From: JAJDZL01 sp047517965
Lineage (GTDB): Bacteria > Pseudomonadota > Gammaproteobacteria > Arenicellales > JAJDZL01
Direction: 5' to 3'
Length of the DNA stretch: 64,000 nucleotides
NCBI GenBank assembly: GCA_047517965.1
Contig: JAKZRU010000006.1
Location: forward strand, 62,001 to 126,000
Each line of letters begins with the position of its first letter. Position 1 is the first letter of the stretch. Both the position numbers and the translations under genes were made by a program. Below, one piece after another: positions 34,493-44,401 of the stretch. Below the pieces are notes generated by a model. It was given only the letters and a program-made list of their open reading frames with translations, was not told the DNA's origin and did not search any database.

Positions 34493-36121
34493 TCACGGTC
34501 CGTATATCGCATGTGGAAGCCATGTCGCCAGGGACGGGATAAACCACAAAACTACTAGCATCAGCAACTGGATCAAAACAAATGGAGCCACTCCCTTATA
34601 AATTTCAACCGTACGAATCGAAGGCGGAGCAACCCCTCGTAAATAGAACAGCGAGAAACCGAATGGCGGTGTCAGAAATGAAGTCTGCAGGTTGACTGCC
34701 ATCATAACGCCCAGCCATACCGGATTCATAGGAACGCCCGGAGCCACCTCCATCTGCAGCACAACAGGCCCGACGATTGGAACGACAATGAAAATAATCT
34801 CCAGAAAATCAAGAATGAATCCAAGCAGAAACATCACCAGCATAATCAACAACAACACCGTCAAAGTTCCGCCGGGGAGATTATGCAGCACACTCTCGAC
34901 GACTTCATCTCCCCTCAATCCTCGAAACACCAGCGAGAACATGGATGCACCGATCAGGATGACGAAAACCATGGAGGAAACCAGCAGTGTTTGCTGCATG
35001 ATTTGAGGTAGTATCGAATTGCCGTTTTCGTCTAACTTAGCGTATACATTCAGAATTGCTGTGAAGATACCGATTACAAGGCCAATCGCACAAACTAGAG
35101 CGACAAATACAGCTGCCCACTCGACAGTAGTAAGTTCGTCTCTTTGCATTCGAAGATCAAACAACGAGGTAATTGCCAGCATGATCACGAGACAAACTAC
35201 ACCAATTACGATCAATCTGCCCTTCTTGGGGGCAACCCTGTAGCCGGCCATCATAAGGGCGCCTGTTCCACCCATCGCTGCAGACTCCGTTGGTGATGCA
35301 AGCCCCGCAAGTATAGAGCCGAGCACGGCTACGATCAGTATGAGAGGTGCAAACAGGGTGACAACCAATTTCCAAGCGAATGCTCTTTTACTTTCACCTT
35401 GCCTGATTTCGTCTCGCGGAATGGCTGGACTGGATTCCGGACGAACGATCGCAATAATGATCTGATAAATTATGTACATGCCGACCAGCACCAATCCGGG
35501 AATGAGTGCGCCGGCGAATAGATCGTTGACGGACAATGCATCAGGCGAAAAATTTCCCATAGAAAACTGCGCTTGCTGGAAAGCGGTTGATAGCTGATCT
35601 CCAAGCAGCACGAGCACAATGGACGGCGGAATTACTTGTCCGAGCGTTCCCGACGCACAGATGGAACCACAGGCTAGAGAAGGACTGTATCCTCGACGAA
35701 GCATGGTTGGCAGAGACAACAATCCCATGGTGACGACGGTCGCCCCCACGATTCCTGTTGATGCCGCAAGCAGTGCGCCCACGATACACACTGAATATCC
35801 AAGTCCACCCCGTATGCTGCCGAACAGTTTACCCATGTTGTCAAGAAGCTCTTCCGCGATTTTCGATCGCTCCAGCGTCACTCCCATAAATACGAATAGA
35901 GGTACGGCAACAAGAACCTCATTGCGCATGATGGAAAATATTCTTTGAGGTAAAGCCGAGACAAAAGATACATCAAAGAGTCCAAATCCAGCAGCGATGA
36001 ATGCAAACAACATTGAACTCCCGGCCAGAGAGAACGCAACAGGAAATCCGAACAGCAGTAGAATGATGACCGACACAAAAAGTGCGGCGCACAAGAACTC
36101 GGGAGAGGTCAGAAATTCCAT
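34493..36121 (-). CDS. dctM: TRAP transporter large permease (DctM)
   Basis: Main translocation subunit of a sodium-driven TRAP transporter, 542 residues, longer than the usual ~430. The DctM repeat motifs are visible: LVAVPLFVFMGVTLERS, GIVGATVVTMG, GTLGQVIPPSI and LASPTESAAMG. An extra, partly charged insertion in the middle (about residues 300-370) accounts for the length, as in the chloroaromatic/mannitol subfamily. It is the last gene of dctP-dctQ-dctM. Confidence 0.93.
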   Translation of the reverse strand: MEFLTSPEFLCAALFVSVIILLLFGFPVAFSLAGSSMLFAFIAAGFGLFDVSFVSALPQRIFSIMRNEVLVAVPLFVFMGVTLERSKIAEELLDNMGKLFGSIRGGLGYSVCIVGALLAASTGIVGATVVTMGLLSLPTMLRRGYSPSLACGSICASGTLGQVIPPSIVLVLLGDQLSTAFQQAQFSMGNFSPDALSVNDLFAGALIPGLVLVGMYIIYQIIIAIVRPESSPAIPRDEIRQGESKRAFAWKLVVTLFAPLILIVAVLGSILAGLASPTESAAMGGTGALMMAGYRVAPKKGRLIVIGVVCLVIMLAITSLFDLRMQRDELTTVEWAAVFVALVCAIGLVIGIFTAILNVYAKLDENGNSILPQIMQQTLLVSSMVFVILIGASMFSLVFRGLRGDEVVESVLHNLPGGTLTVLLLIMLVMFLLGFILDFLEIIFIVVPIVGPVVLQMEVAPGVPMNPVWLGVMMAVNLQTSFLTPPFGFSLFYLRGVAPPSIRTVEIYKGVAPFVLIQLLMLVVLWFIPSLATWLPHAIYGP

Positions 36122-36123
36122 GC

Positions 36124-36861
36124 TTATACGCTCTTGGCCTCTATTTTGGAATCAGCGTTCTTCGTCAATTCCAGAATGCTTTTGATCGCCAGAGAAACGC
36201 CTTCCATGGCTAGGAGAACTGAAAACACGAGTATCACAGTTTTGAACAGGTAAATGTAAGGAAGGCCAACTGTTTCGGTTGAACCTTCACGAACGGCCCA
36301 GGAATTCAGCACCAGTGACCATGCAAAGTCAAAATTTACGATGCAGAACGGCAGCAGAAAAATCACGGACCCAACCAGATTAATCTTTGCTTTTGTTCGC
36401 TCTGCGGAATCTCGGTAAAAAACATCAAGCCTGACATGGCCTTCCTTAGCCAATGTGTAACCGGCTCCCAACATGAACAGCAATCCATGCATATACCAGA
36501 TTGATTCCTGCATCTGAATTGAGCCATAGGCAAATACGTAGCGCATGATCACAACAACAAACTGCATCAGAGTCATGAACAGTACCAGCCACGCTGAAAA
36601 TTTCCCGGTCACGGTATTGAATAGAGTCAACCACGATGCGAGAGACTGTAATTGTCCCCGCCAACCCGGTTGCCATACTGTGGCAGCATGGTCAGCGTGA
36701 AAATTTTTGATAATATCTCGAGATTCGTAACGAAGCAGCAGGAATACAGGTATGACAAAAAATGCAACTACAGTGAGCAGCACGAGAACATAAACGGTGA
36801 TGCTGAACACGAAAGGTAAGCGTTCCAGCGAATGCCATAACCCGATAAAATCTACATTCAC
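36124..36861 (-). CDS. dctQ: TRAP transporter small permease (DctQ)
   Basis: The small membrane subunit, 245 residues, larger than typical (~170) because of an extra N-terminal helix (FVFSITVYVLVLLTVVAFFVIPVFLLL). The DctQ core follows with MQESIWYMHGLLFMLGAGYTLAKEGHVRLDVFY. It ends 2 bases before dctM starts. Confidence 0.88.
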   Translation of the reverse strand: MNVDFIGLWHSLERLPFVFSITVYVLVLLTVVAFFVIPVFLLLRYESRDIIKNFHADHAATVWQPGWRGQLQSLASWLTLFNTVTGKFSAWLVLFMTLMQFVVVIMRYVFAYGSIQMQESIWYMHGLLFMLGAGYTLAKEGHVRLDVFYRDSAERTKAKINLVGSVIFLLPFCIVNFDFAWSLVLNSWAVREGSTETVGLPYIYLFKTVILVFSVLLAMEGVSLAIKSILELTKNADSKIEAKSV

Positions 36862-37011
36862 GAGAGCAATACCTTTGTCTTGCTGATATCTATCGACCTT
36901 CTGCAGGCCTTTGTGTGGGGCGTCAGTTCTTTACGGACAATGTTGTGCTTCGATGTCGCGCAGAAGAAGAAAATCTGAACAGTTCGCGACAGGTGAAATT
37001 GATGCAGGCAT

Positions 37012-37048
37012 AGGCAAATCCGCCACTTGAAAGGAAGCGGATTTGCCT
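37012..37048 (-). promoter_or_regulatory. 12-bp perfect hairpin between dctP and dctQ
   Basis: AGGCAAATCCGC pairs with GCGGATTTGCCT across a 13-base loop, 29 bases after the dctP stop. No T run follows it in the direction of transcription. It probably stabilises the dctP mRNA or attenuates read-through so that the binding protein exceeds the permeases. Confidence 0.65.
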
Positions 37049-37076
37049 AAATTTCTACCAACTGTTTACAGTTAAT

Positions 37077-38168
37077 CTAGTGAAAATCAACCAATGCGCG
37101 CTTGTTCATGTACGATTGGTCAGAAAGTTTTGACCAACCGACCACGTTCTTACGGAAAGCCATGTAGCTATCGAAGACTTTCTTGGTATCGGCGTCAGTT
37201 TTTCCAACCTCATTCATGACTTCACGGGCGGCTTCGCCCATGGCAGTGAATATTTCGTCGGAGAACTCAACCAACTCAACACCATGATCAGTCAATAGCG
37301 TATCCAGAGCGGCTCCATTGTTCGCATTGAATTCGGCAAGATCGTAATTGTTCTCAGCTGTTGCAGCGTTTTGAATAATTGCCTGTTCACTTGCACTCAA
37401 TCCATCCCAGACGCCCTTGTTTATGCCGAAACTCAACACCGTTCCAGTTTCGTGGAATCCCGGATAGTGATAGAACTTAACGACTTTGTAAAATCCGAAA
37501 GCCAAGTCGTTCCATGGCCCGACCCACTCGGTCGCGTCAATCGTTCCTGCTTGCAGGGCAGGCATGATCTCGGCACCGCCGAGGGTGACTGACGATCCTC
37601 CAAGGGCATCAATCACTCGTCCACCCAAACCCGGCATTCGCATTTTGAGTCCTTTGAAGTCATTAAGAGAAGTGACAGGCTTAGCAAACCATCCACCCAT
37701 TTGGGAGCCGGAGTTGCCGCATGCGAAACTTTTTACTCCAAAATTTGCGTTTAGATCATCCCAAATCTGCTGCCCGCCCCCGTGATGAAGCCAGGCATCC
37801 ATTTCTGCCGGAGTCAAGCCGAAAGGAACGGAAGCGAAAAATGAAAGTCCAAGTGCCTTGCCTTGATAGTAGTATTCCGCTGAATGATACATGTCTGCAG
37901 TGCCTTCCTGGACCGCATCGTGACACTTCAACGGATGAACGAGTTCACCGCCAGCGAAAAGCTTGACGGTCATTTTGCCATCGGACATGGCGGCTACGCG
38001 GTCTCCAAATCGAGCCGCTGCTGTTCCCAATCCAGGGAAATTCTTCGGCCAGGACGTAACCATTTGGAATTCCTTCATGCCTTGGGAAATTGCGGGCGCA
38101 GCCAGAGTTGTGGCGGCTGCAGCGGTGCCAGCTATAGCACCGGCTTTTAAAAATTGTCGACGTTCCAT
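37077..38168 (-). CDS. dctP: TRAP transporter solute-binding protein with twin-arginine signal (DctP/TakP-like)
   Basis: A 363-residue periplasmic binding protein. The N-terminus MERRQFLKAG plus a hydrophobic stretch ending LAAPAISQ is a Tat-type signal, so the protein is probably exported folded by the TatABC encoded at 13-15 kb. The body (WPKNFPG, LKMRMPGLGGRV, AGTIDATEWVGPWNDLAFGFYK) resembles TakP, the 2-oxoacid-binding protein of Rhodobacter. A 2-oxo acid or related carboxylate ligand is a reasonable guess. A strong GGAGGATAAG ribosome site precedes it. Confidence 0.9.
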   Translation of the reverse strand: MERRQFLKAGAIAGTAAAATTLAAPAISQGMKEFQMVTSWPKNFPGLGTAAARFGDRVAAMSDGKMTVKLFAGGELVHPLKCHDAVQEGTADMYHSAEYYYQGKALGLSFFASVPFGLTPAEMDAWLHHGGGQQIWDDLNANFGVKSFACGNSGSQMGGWFAKPVTSLNDFKGLKMRMPGLGGRVIDALGGSSVTLGGAEIMPALQAGTIDATEWVGPWNDLAFGFYKVVKFYHYPGFHETGTVLSFGINKGVWDGLSASEQAIIQNAATAENNYDLAEFNANNGAALDTLLTDHGVELVEFSDEIFTAMGEAAREVMNEVGKTDADTKKVFDSYMAFRKNVVGWSKLSDQSYMNKRALVDFH

Positions 38169-38463
38169 AATGAAACTTATCCTCCATTTGAGTTAAAAAA
38201 TTTATATTACAAATTATGCAGCACAATTGCACTATGAATTGTTGCTACGAGTGCTACTTCTAGATCAAATAATAACGAATTATGGACTAAAACTCACGTT
38301 AATTCATATTTGACTTGATGTGTCTCCCGTTAGACTGGGCCAGACAAGGCTGTTCGATCTACAATGCACGTTGGGTTGCACAGTGTAGTGAAGGTCAATT
38401 ATCTGAATAATTGCGTTCGAGTCGGTATTGAATAAAGAGTGTACTTGATACATTTCCTGATTG

Positions 38464-39420
38464 TTAAGTTTCAATCAGGGCTCTGAGTACTTCGCACCAC
38501 GCCTGTGCGAGATTCCGTCGATTGTATCCACCACCTCCCAGCGCAATAATTTTGCCTCCGCAAAACTCTTCGGCCATCCGACATAACCGTTTTGCAGCAT
38601 GCCCATGAGCTTCGGGCGTAAACTTCATGTGAGTAATCGGATCACCGTCAATGCTGTCGGCACCTGCCATCAGCACAATGAATTCGGGCTTGTACGAACG
38701 AAGGAATTCTTCGAGTCGACCCCACGAATCATAGAAGACATCATTGCGGCTGCCAGGCATTACTGGAAGATTGATTTTTGTGTCGACCGCTTCACCCTTG
38801 CCGGTCTCGTGGGCAAAGCCTGTTCCTGGATACAGATACCGCCCATCTTCGTGAATGTCACCAATAATCAAATCCGGATCTGACTCGAACGAGTAGAAAA
38901 CCCCGTCACCGTGATGCGCATCAATATCCACATACGCGATCCGTCGAATGCCGTAAAGCTTGCGCAGAGTTTGGATCAAAACCCCAAGATCACTAATCGC
39001 GCAAAAGCCCGCTGCAGAATCTCGGCTGCAATGATGAAGCCCGGCGATGGGAATGAAAATTCGGTTGAACTCGCCTCTCATCATTCTGTCGAGAGCATCG
39101 AGATCGCTGCCGACTACATAGGATGCGGCTTCAAAAATTCCTGGAAAAACAGGCGTGTCTCCGTGGTCCAGAAATCCTGTTCCACGAATGGAACTTTTCT
39201 TGAGAAACTGAATGTATTCTTCGTCATGAAAGCGTTCTAAGTCGCTCTCATCGCAGATCACCGGCGCCAAAATCTGAACTTGGCTGGCCAGACCGGTGGT
39301 TACTGCCTCATTCCAGAATGCGTCATGTCGGTCGGGACCAAACGGATGATTATTTCCAAATGCGTATCGCTTCAGATTTTCTCCAACATAAACACCAACT
39401 TCAACTGGCGAAGAAACCAT
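38464..39420 (-). CDS. histone deacetylase family protein (AcuC/acetylpolyamine amidohydrolase type)
   Basis: A 318-residue zinc hydrolase removing acyl groups from lysines or polyamines. The active-site histidine pair is in GLHHCSRDSAAGFC; zinc ligands are Asp and His in YVDIDAHHGDG and a later Asp in AGADSIDGDP. GGGGYNRRNLAQAW is a typical late motif. Its ATG overlaps the DUF2782 gene stop as TGATG (GTG 39423 is possible). The target is unknown; class I/II bacterial deacetylases often act in acetoin or polyamine metabolism. Confidence 0.88.
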   Translation of the reverse strand: MVSSPVEVGVYVGENLKRYAFGNNHPFGPDRHDAFWNEAVTTGLASQVQILAPVICDESDLERFHDEEYIQFLKKSSIRGTGFLDHGDTPVFPGIFEAASYVVGSDLDALDRMMRGEFNRIFIPIAGLHHCSRDSAAGFCAISDLGVLIQTLRKLYGIRRIAYVDIDAHHGDGVFYSFESDPDLIIGDIHEDGRYLYPGTGFAHETGKGEAVDTKINLPVMPGSRNDVFYDSWGRLEEFLRSYKPEFIVLMAGADSIDGDPITHMKFTPEAHGHAAKRLCRMAEEFCGGKIIALGGGGYNRRNLAQAWCEVLRALIET

Positions 39421-39854
39421 CACCAGCGCGAAACGATCACTCCTGACCGATATTGGGTTTGGTCGGAATTTTGGGGTGCACTATAGTCAATGACATAAGA
39501 CGACCCGCTCTTCTGAGTGATTACGACCTGCATCAGTCGATCGCCGCTTCTGTACTCCCTGACTGTACTTGAACCGACTTGGTACTCGGTGTAACTCAAG
39601 CCACCAAGCGACTTTTCAGAAGACGTCTCCTGTCCCTCGAGAACTGTATCGTCAGCTTGAGTGGGGCTTGTAATGACGACTCCGGTGGTGACAGGGGAGC
39701 GTTTCGGAATTTCTATCGTGTCAACAAGCGTTTGCGCTTGAACTGTGCCAGAAAGGGGGACAATCAGCAAAATCCCGACAGCCGTGAATAGTTGGGCCAT
39801 AGAATGAGGTATGGCAGTACAGCATTCAATGGCTAGTGATCTGACGAAAGACAT
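39420..39854 (-). CDS. DUF2782 family exported protein
   Basis: A small secreted or periplasmic protein with hydrophobic N-terminus (LFTAVGILLIVPLSGTVQAQ) and a compact domain: LSYTEYQVGSSTVREYRSGDRLMQVVITQKSG SSYVIDY (split here only for length). Related genes sit beside polA in Pseudomonas-like genomes, which agrees with polA being the next plus-strand gene. The start is uncertain: ATG 39854 has GAGGTG about 8 bases upstream and overlaps the ABC gene end; ATG 39800 is the shorter option. Function unknown. Confidence 0.75.
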   Translation of the reverse strand: MSFVRSLAIECCTAIPHSMAQLFTAVGILLIVPLSGTVQAQTLVDTIEIPKRSPVTTGVVITSPTQADDTVLEGQETSSEKSLGGLSYTEYQVGSSTVREYRSGDRLMQVVITQKSGSSYVIDYSAPQNSDQTQYRSGVIVSRW

Positions 39855-40749
39855 CTTCCAAGTCACCTCTTTCTTCTGATAGGGTTCGAATTTTCCAGTC
39901 ATTTGATTCCACAACTTTCCAAAGTTCCTCAACAACCGACCGACCGTCTTTTGCAGTCAGATGGAAAGACTTGTCTTTCTCAATATACTGTAAGTTGGCA
40001 ATGGCATCAATACCGGACAGTTGCTTTAGAACCTCCGCTGGGTTTATATCGACCATCTGTACTCGAACTGAATTATGAAATTTAGACGCTGTCACTAGCG
40101 ACTCCGGCGTCTGATCGACAATAATTTGTCCCTTGTCAATGATGATCACACGGCTGCATACTGAGTCAACTTCATCTAGGATGTGCGTCGATAGAATGAT
40201 CACCTTGTTCTTGGATATTTTTTCGATCAGCGCTCGGACCTGCTCTTTTTGATTTGGATCCAGTCCATCGGTTGGTTCATCCAGCACCAGAACAGCGGGG
40301 TCATGCAGCAGCGCCAAGGCGAGCCCGACGCGGCGTTTGAATCCTTTCGAAAGCGTGAAAATCGGTTGTGTCAGCACGTCTTCAATTTGCACATCGGATA
40401 CGACTGAGGCGATTTGTCGTATAAGGTTTGATCCGCTTAACCCACGAATTCTGGCTGCAAAAATGAGAAATGAATGAACCGGCATATCGCCATAAAGCGG
40501 TATTCCTTCTGGCAGATAGCCCAGCTTCGACTTGGCTTCGATCGGATTTGTTTCAATATCTAACCCTTCGATTTCAACTGATCCGTGATCCGGTTTCAGA
40601 AATCCGGAGATCATTTTCATGGTCGTAGATTTACCGGCACCATTGGGCCCGAGAAATCCAAGTACTTCGCCGCGTTCGACGGAAAATGTCAGATTGTCTA
40701 CGACAGTTTGATTTCCAAATCGCTTGGTCAGCTGAGATACATTGATCAT
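39826..40749 (-). CDS. ABC transporter ATP-binding protein (GldA/ABC-2 type)
   Basis: A 307-residue ATPase with Walker A GPNGAGKSTTMK, degenerate signature LSKGFKRRVGLA (usual for ABC-2 exporters), Walker B VLVLDEPTDGLDPNQ and the H-switch LSTHILDEV. The ~90-residue C-terminal domain (VEELWKVVESNDWKIRTLSEERGDLEDVFRQIT) is typical of GldA/CcmA-like ATPases. These usually precede an ABC-2 permease; none is adjacent here, so the partner must be elsewhere or lost. It is divergent from polA. Confidence 0.9.
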   Translation of the reverse strand: MINVSQLTKRFGNQTVVDNLTFSVERGEVLGFLGPNGAGKSTTMKMISGFLKPDHGSVEIEGLDIETNPIEAKSKLGYLPEGIPLYGDMPVHSFLIFAARIRGLSGSNLIRQIASVVSDVQIEDVLTQPIFTLSKGFKRRVGLALALLHDPAVLVLDEPTDGLDPNQKEQVRALIEKISKNKVIILSTHILDEVDSVCSRVIIIDKGQIIVDQTPESLVTASKFHNSVRVQMVDINPAEVLKQLSGIDAIANLQYIEKDKSFHLTAKDGRSVVEELWKVVESNDWKIRTLSEERGDLEDVFRQITSH

Positions 40750-40911
40750 TTTGATGGGCAGAACCGAATGCTGATTACTAGTTGATTGGGACCAATATTA
40801 TATGGAATGATGACAATTTGTCGTGTCGCAAACACGGGCGGATTATGAAATAATGGATATAGTACTTCTTTTCGTATTACTGGAATCCAATTCTCAAACT
40901 GATCCTATCTT

Positions 40912-43605
40912 ATGACACCCCAAGAAAAAACGATTTATCTAGTAGATGGATCGGCGTATGTTTACCGCGCTTATCACTCGCACAATCTAAGTACGTCAAG
41001 CGGTGAGCCGACAGGCGCAGTGTACGGTGTTGTAAGTATGTTGAAGCGGATCATTCGTGATTACTCTCCAGACTATTTTGTGGTTGTTTTCGATGCAAAG
41101 GGAAAAACTTTTCGCGATGACATCTACCCCCAATACAAGGAAAACCGGCCGCCGATGCCGGACGATCTTCGCGCACAGTATGAGGTGATCCGTCAACTTG
41201 TTGCAGCGATGGGAATAAAAACAATATCCATTTCCGGAGTGGAAGCGGATGATGTGATCGGAACGCTGGCAACCGCGGCCAGGGATGCCGGGTTACTTAC
41301 TGTGATCGCCAGTAGTGATAAAGACCTGACGCAATTGGTCACCGACAGAATTGCTATCCTCGATGAGAAAAATGGAGTAAAACTCGGCCCCGGCCAGGTG
41401 AAGGAAAAGTTTGGCGTGCTGCCCACACAGATTATCGATTTTCTGTCATTGGTTGGAGATTCTTCCGACAATATCCCGGGTGTTCCATTAGTCGGCAAAG
41501 TGACAGCCGCAAAGTGGTTGGCTATGCATGGGTCTCTCGACAGCATCATAGAGAATGCCGACACATTCTCTGGCAAAGCCGGCGAAAATCTCCGAAATTC
41601 TTTGGAACAACTTGAACTTGCTAGAACACTGGTGACACTGAAACTCGATGTGGATGTAGAACTGGACACTGAGAGTTTCACGATCACTTCCGGTGACATG
41701 GATCAATTGCGGGAACTGTATACGCGTCTCGAGTTTCATTCGTGGCTAAAAAATCTGGAAGTAGGCCAAGTAGAAAAAAGACAGCCCGTCATCCGGTACT
41801 CTTGTGTAACGGATAAAGCAGCTTTCGAAAATCTTGTCGAACGGTTAGCGAAAAGTGAAGTGTTTGCATTCGACACGGAAACAACCGGACTGGACATGAG
41901 ACATGAATCGCTGGTTGGCATCTCTGTGAGTGTTCAGGCATGGGAAGCTTTCTACATCCCTGTTGCTCACAATTACCCGGGAGTAACTTCGCAGCTCGAT
42001 CTAGAATGGGTGATAGAAAAGTTGAAGCCGGTTTTTGAGAACCCAAAAATTGGGAAAATCGTACAGAACCTGAAATTCGACGCAGTTGTGTTTGCCAAGT
42101 ACGGCATTACAGTCAGAGGCGTCGTTTACGATACGATGATTGAATCGTATGTACTGAACAGTACTGCGGTATCCAAGCACAGTCTGGATAATTTATCGCT
42201 TAAGTATCTGAACCACACAACCGTCAAGTTTGAGGATATTGCTGGCAAGAAAGGCAAGAATCAACTCACATTCGATCGCATCGAAATTGATACTGCCACC
42301 CACTATGCCGCAGAAGATGCTGATATAGCATTTCGTTTGCACGAGGCACTGTGGCCAAAGCTTCAAACCACGGGTCGACTGCAGGATGTATTTGAAAAGA
42401 TTGACATGCCGCTGGCGCCTGTTTTGATGCGTATGGAAGATCACGGTGTGCGTATCGATAGAGACGAACTGGGTCGACAAAGTGCGGAACTCCATTCGCG
42501 TATTCAATCGGTCGAGCAGAACATTTATGAAAGCGCCGGAACGAAGTTCAATGTGTCATCGCCCAAGCAGATTCGAGAAGTTCTTTTTGATGTCCTTGGA
42601 TATCAGCCTACCAGTAAGACCACACAAGGACATTCATCCACTTCCGAAGCGGTCCTGAATCAGCTCGCGACAACTTATGATGTTCCTAGAATGATTCTCG
42701 AGTATCGGAGTCTGGCCAAATTGAAATCTACTTACACGGACAAGCTGCCGAATCTAATTCACCCTGCTACCGGGAGAGTCCATACTTCATACCATCAGGC
42801 AGTCGCTGCTACTGGGCGTCTGTCATCAATTGAACCGAATCTGCAGAACATTCCCATTCGAACTGTAGAAGGCAGACGGATTCGAGAAGCATTCGTGGCA
42901 GATCCTGGATGCATTCTCATATCAATTGACTATTCTCAGATTGAACTTCGAATCATGGCCCATCTGTCTAAAGACCCCGGACTTGTAGACGCATTTGCTA
43001 AAGGTGAAGATGTGCATCGTTTTACGGCGTCTGAAGTATTCGATGCCCGTATTGATCAAGTTACCTCGGATCAGAGGCGGCATGCAAAAGCGATCAATTT
43101 CGGCTTGATATACGGGATGTCTTCGTTTGGCTTGGCTCGCCAGCTTCAGATAGACGTAGCACAGGCGCATGAGTATGTAGAACAGTATTTTGCCAGATAT
43201 CCGAAAGTGCGGGAGTTCATGGACAATACCCGAACGCAGGCTCACAGCGAGAAGTTTGTCGAAACCATATACGGTCGGCGCCTCTATCTAGCGGACATCA
43301 ATGCGAAGCACTACGGTCGGCGCCAACATGCCGAACGAACTGCTATCAATGCCCCGTTACAGGGTTCTGCTGCCGATATTATCAAGCTTGCCATGATCGA
43401 AGTTGACCGTTGGATCACCAGATCTGATTGCAGGTGTCGAATGATCATGCAAGTTCACGACGAACTGGTGCTGGAAGCCGCAGAGTCCGAACAAAATCTG
43501 GTAGTTGAAAACGTGAAGGCGATTATGGAAAATGCAACTGAACTGCGAGTACCGCTGGTTGCTGATGTCGGAATTGGCAAAAATTGGGCAAGCGCCCACC
43601 AATAA
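40912..43605 (+). CDS. polA: DNA polymerase I
   Basis: The 897-residue replication/repair polymerase has three domains: 5'-3' exonuclease (about 1-290; VDGSAYVYRAYH, SSDKDLTQLV, GDSSDNIPGV), 3'-5' proofreading exonuclease (about 310-500; FAFDTETTGLD intact, so proofreading is likely active) and polymerase (about 510-897). Polymerase motifs A (SIDYSQIELRIMAH), B (RRHAKAINFGLIYGMS) and C (MQVHDELVLEA) are complete. It converges on engB with 8 bases between stops. Confidence 0.98.
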   Translation: MTPQEKTIYLVDGSAYVYRAYHSHNLSTSSGEPTGAVYGVVSMLKRIIRDYSPDYFVVVFDAKGKTFRDDIYPQYKENRPPMPDDLRAQYEVIRQLVAAMGIKTISISGVEADDVIGTLATAARDAGLLTVIASSDKDLTQLVTDRIAILDEKNGVKLGPGQVKEKFGVLPTQIIDFLSLVGDSSDNIPGVPLVGKVTAAKWLAMHGSLDSIIENADTFSGKAGENLRNSLEQLELARTLVTLKLDVDVELDTESFTITSGDMDQLRELYTRLEFHSWLKNLEVGQVEKRQPVIRYSCVTDKAAFENLVERLAKSEVFAFDTETTGLDMRHESLVGISVSVQAWEAFYIPVAHNYPGVTSQLDLEWVIEKLKPVFENPKIGKIVQNLKFDAVVFAKYGITVRGVVYDTMIESYVLNSTAVSKHSLDNLSLKYLNHTTVKFEDIAGKKGKNQLTFDRIEIDTATHYAAEDADIAFRLHEALWPKLQTTGRLQDVFEKIDMPLAPVLMRMEDHGVRIDRDELGRQSAELHSRIQSVEQNIYESAGTKFNVSSPKQIREVLFDVLGYQPTSKTTQGHSSTSEAVLNQLATTYDVPRMILEYRSLAKLKSTYTDKLPNLIHPATGRVHTSYHQAVAATGRLSSIEPNLQNIPIRTVEGRRIREAFVADPGCILISIDYSQIELRIMAHLSKDPGLVDAFAKGEDVHRFTASEVFDARIDQVTSDQRRHAKAINFGLIYGMSSFGLARQLQIDVAQAHEYVEQYFARYPKVREFMDNTRTQAHSEKFVETIYGRRLYLADINAKHYGRRQHAERTAINAPLQGSAADIIKLAMIEVDRWITRSDCRCRMIMQVHDELVLEAAESEQNLVVENVKAIMENATELRVPLVADVGIGKNWASAHQ

Positions 43606-43613
43606 TGACAAAG

Positions 43614-44276
43614 TCAATCAACTTGCCCCAACAGGTTGCAGATAATTTGCTGCGCCTGAGTAACGCCCAAACCCGTTGTACCAGAAAATGCCTGTAGCGT
43701 TACATCTTTATAATCATTGAACTCGTTTTTCACCGAGGCCAGGGTCGCCGCTGTTTTCGACTTGGAAAGTTTGTCGGATTTTGTCAGCAGAATGTGGACT
43801 CGCACAGCGGACTGGTGACACCAGTTGATGATTTGCACATCAAGAGGCTTCAGTGGGTGTCGTATATCCATCGTCAGAATCAGCCCGCGCAGGCTGACTC
43901 GGGTTTCAAGGTATTGCTCTATAACCCTGGCCCAGTGCATCCGCACTCGCTCCGGCACTTTTGCGTAACCGTAGCCGGGCAAATCTACCAGTCTTATGTT
44001 CGGCGCTATCTGAAAGAAAACGATCTGCTGGGTTCGCCCCGGTGTCTTGCTGGTTTTCGCGAGCCCTTTTCGTCTTGTAACTGAATTGAGAGCAGTGGAT
44101 TTTCCACTATTTGAACGACCCGCAAATGCCACCTCGTAGCCTTCATCCGTCATCCACTGAGAAGGTTTGTGAGCCGCTACGATAAATTCTGCATCGTTCA
44201 GGTTGATTGGCACCTGATTACGCTCATTTTTGTTTGACTCCACACTTTCAAGACTACTGCTTCCATATACGGGCAT
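43614..44276 (-). CDS. engB: ribosome-biogenesis GTPase EngB/YihA
   Basis: A 220-residue essential GTPase for 50S subunit assembly. G1 is AGRSNSGKSTALN, G3 DLPGYGYAKV, G4 LTKSDKLS and G2 is in the KTPGRTQQI segment. The order polA, engB, cytochrome c4 matches Pseudomonas-type genomes. Confidence 0.95.
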   Translation of the reverse strand: MPVYGSSSLESVESNKNERNQVPINLNDAEFIVAAHKPSQWMTDEGYEVAFAGRSNSGKSTALNSVTRRKGLAKTSKTPGRTQQIVFFQIAPNIRLVDLPGYGYAKVPERVRMHWARVIEQYLETRVSLRGLILTMDIRHPLKPLDVQIINWCHQSAVRVHILLTKSDKLSKSKTAATLASVKNEFNDYKDVTLQAFSGTTGLGVTQAQQIICNLLGQVD

Positions 44277-44401
44277 CCGGTAATTCGCCTTAACAGTGCC
44301 GATGAGTACATTCGAATATTCATAAATCCGCCCCCTCTTCTATTGAAGCCGCATTGATTCCTTCAATATATTTCACTTGCGGGTCTAACCTTCCTATTAT
44401 C

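Noticed and set aside
34692..35006. Plus-strand frames of 74 to 109 codons within dctM
   Set aside because: Shadows of the well-conserved minus-strand TRAP permease.
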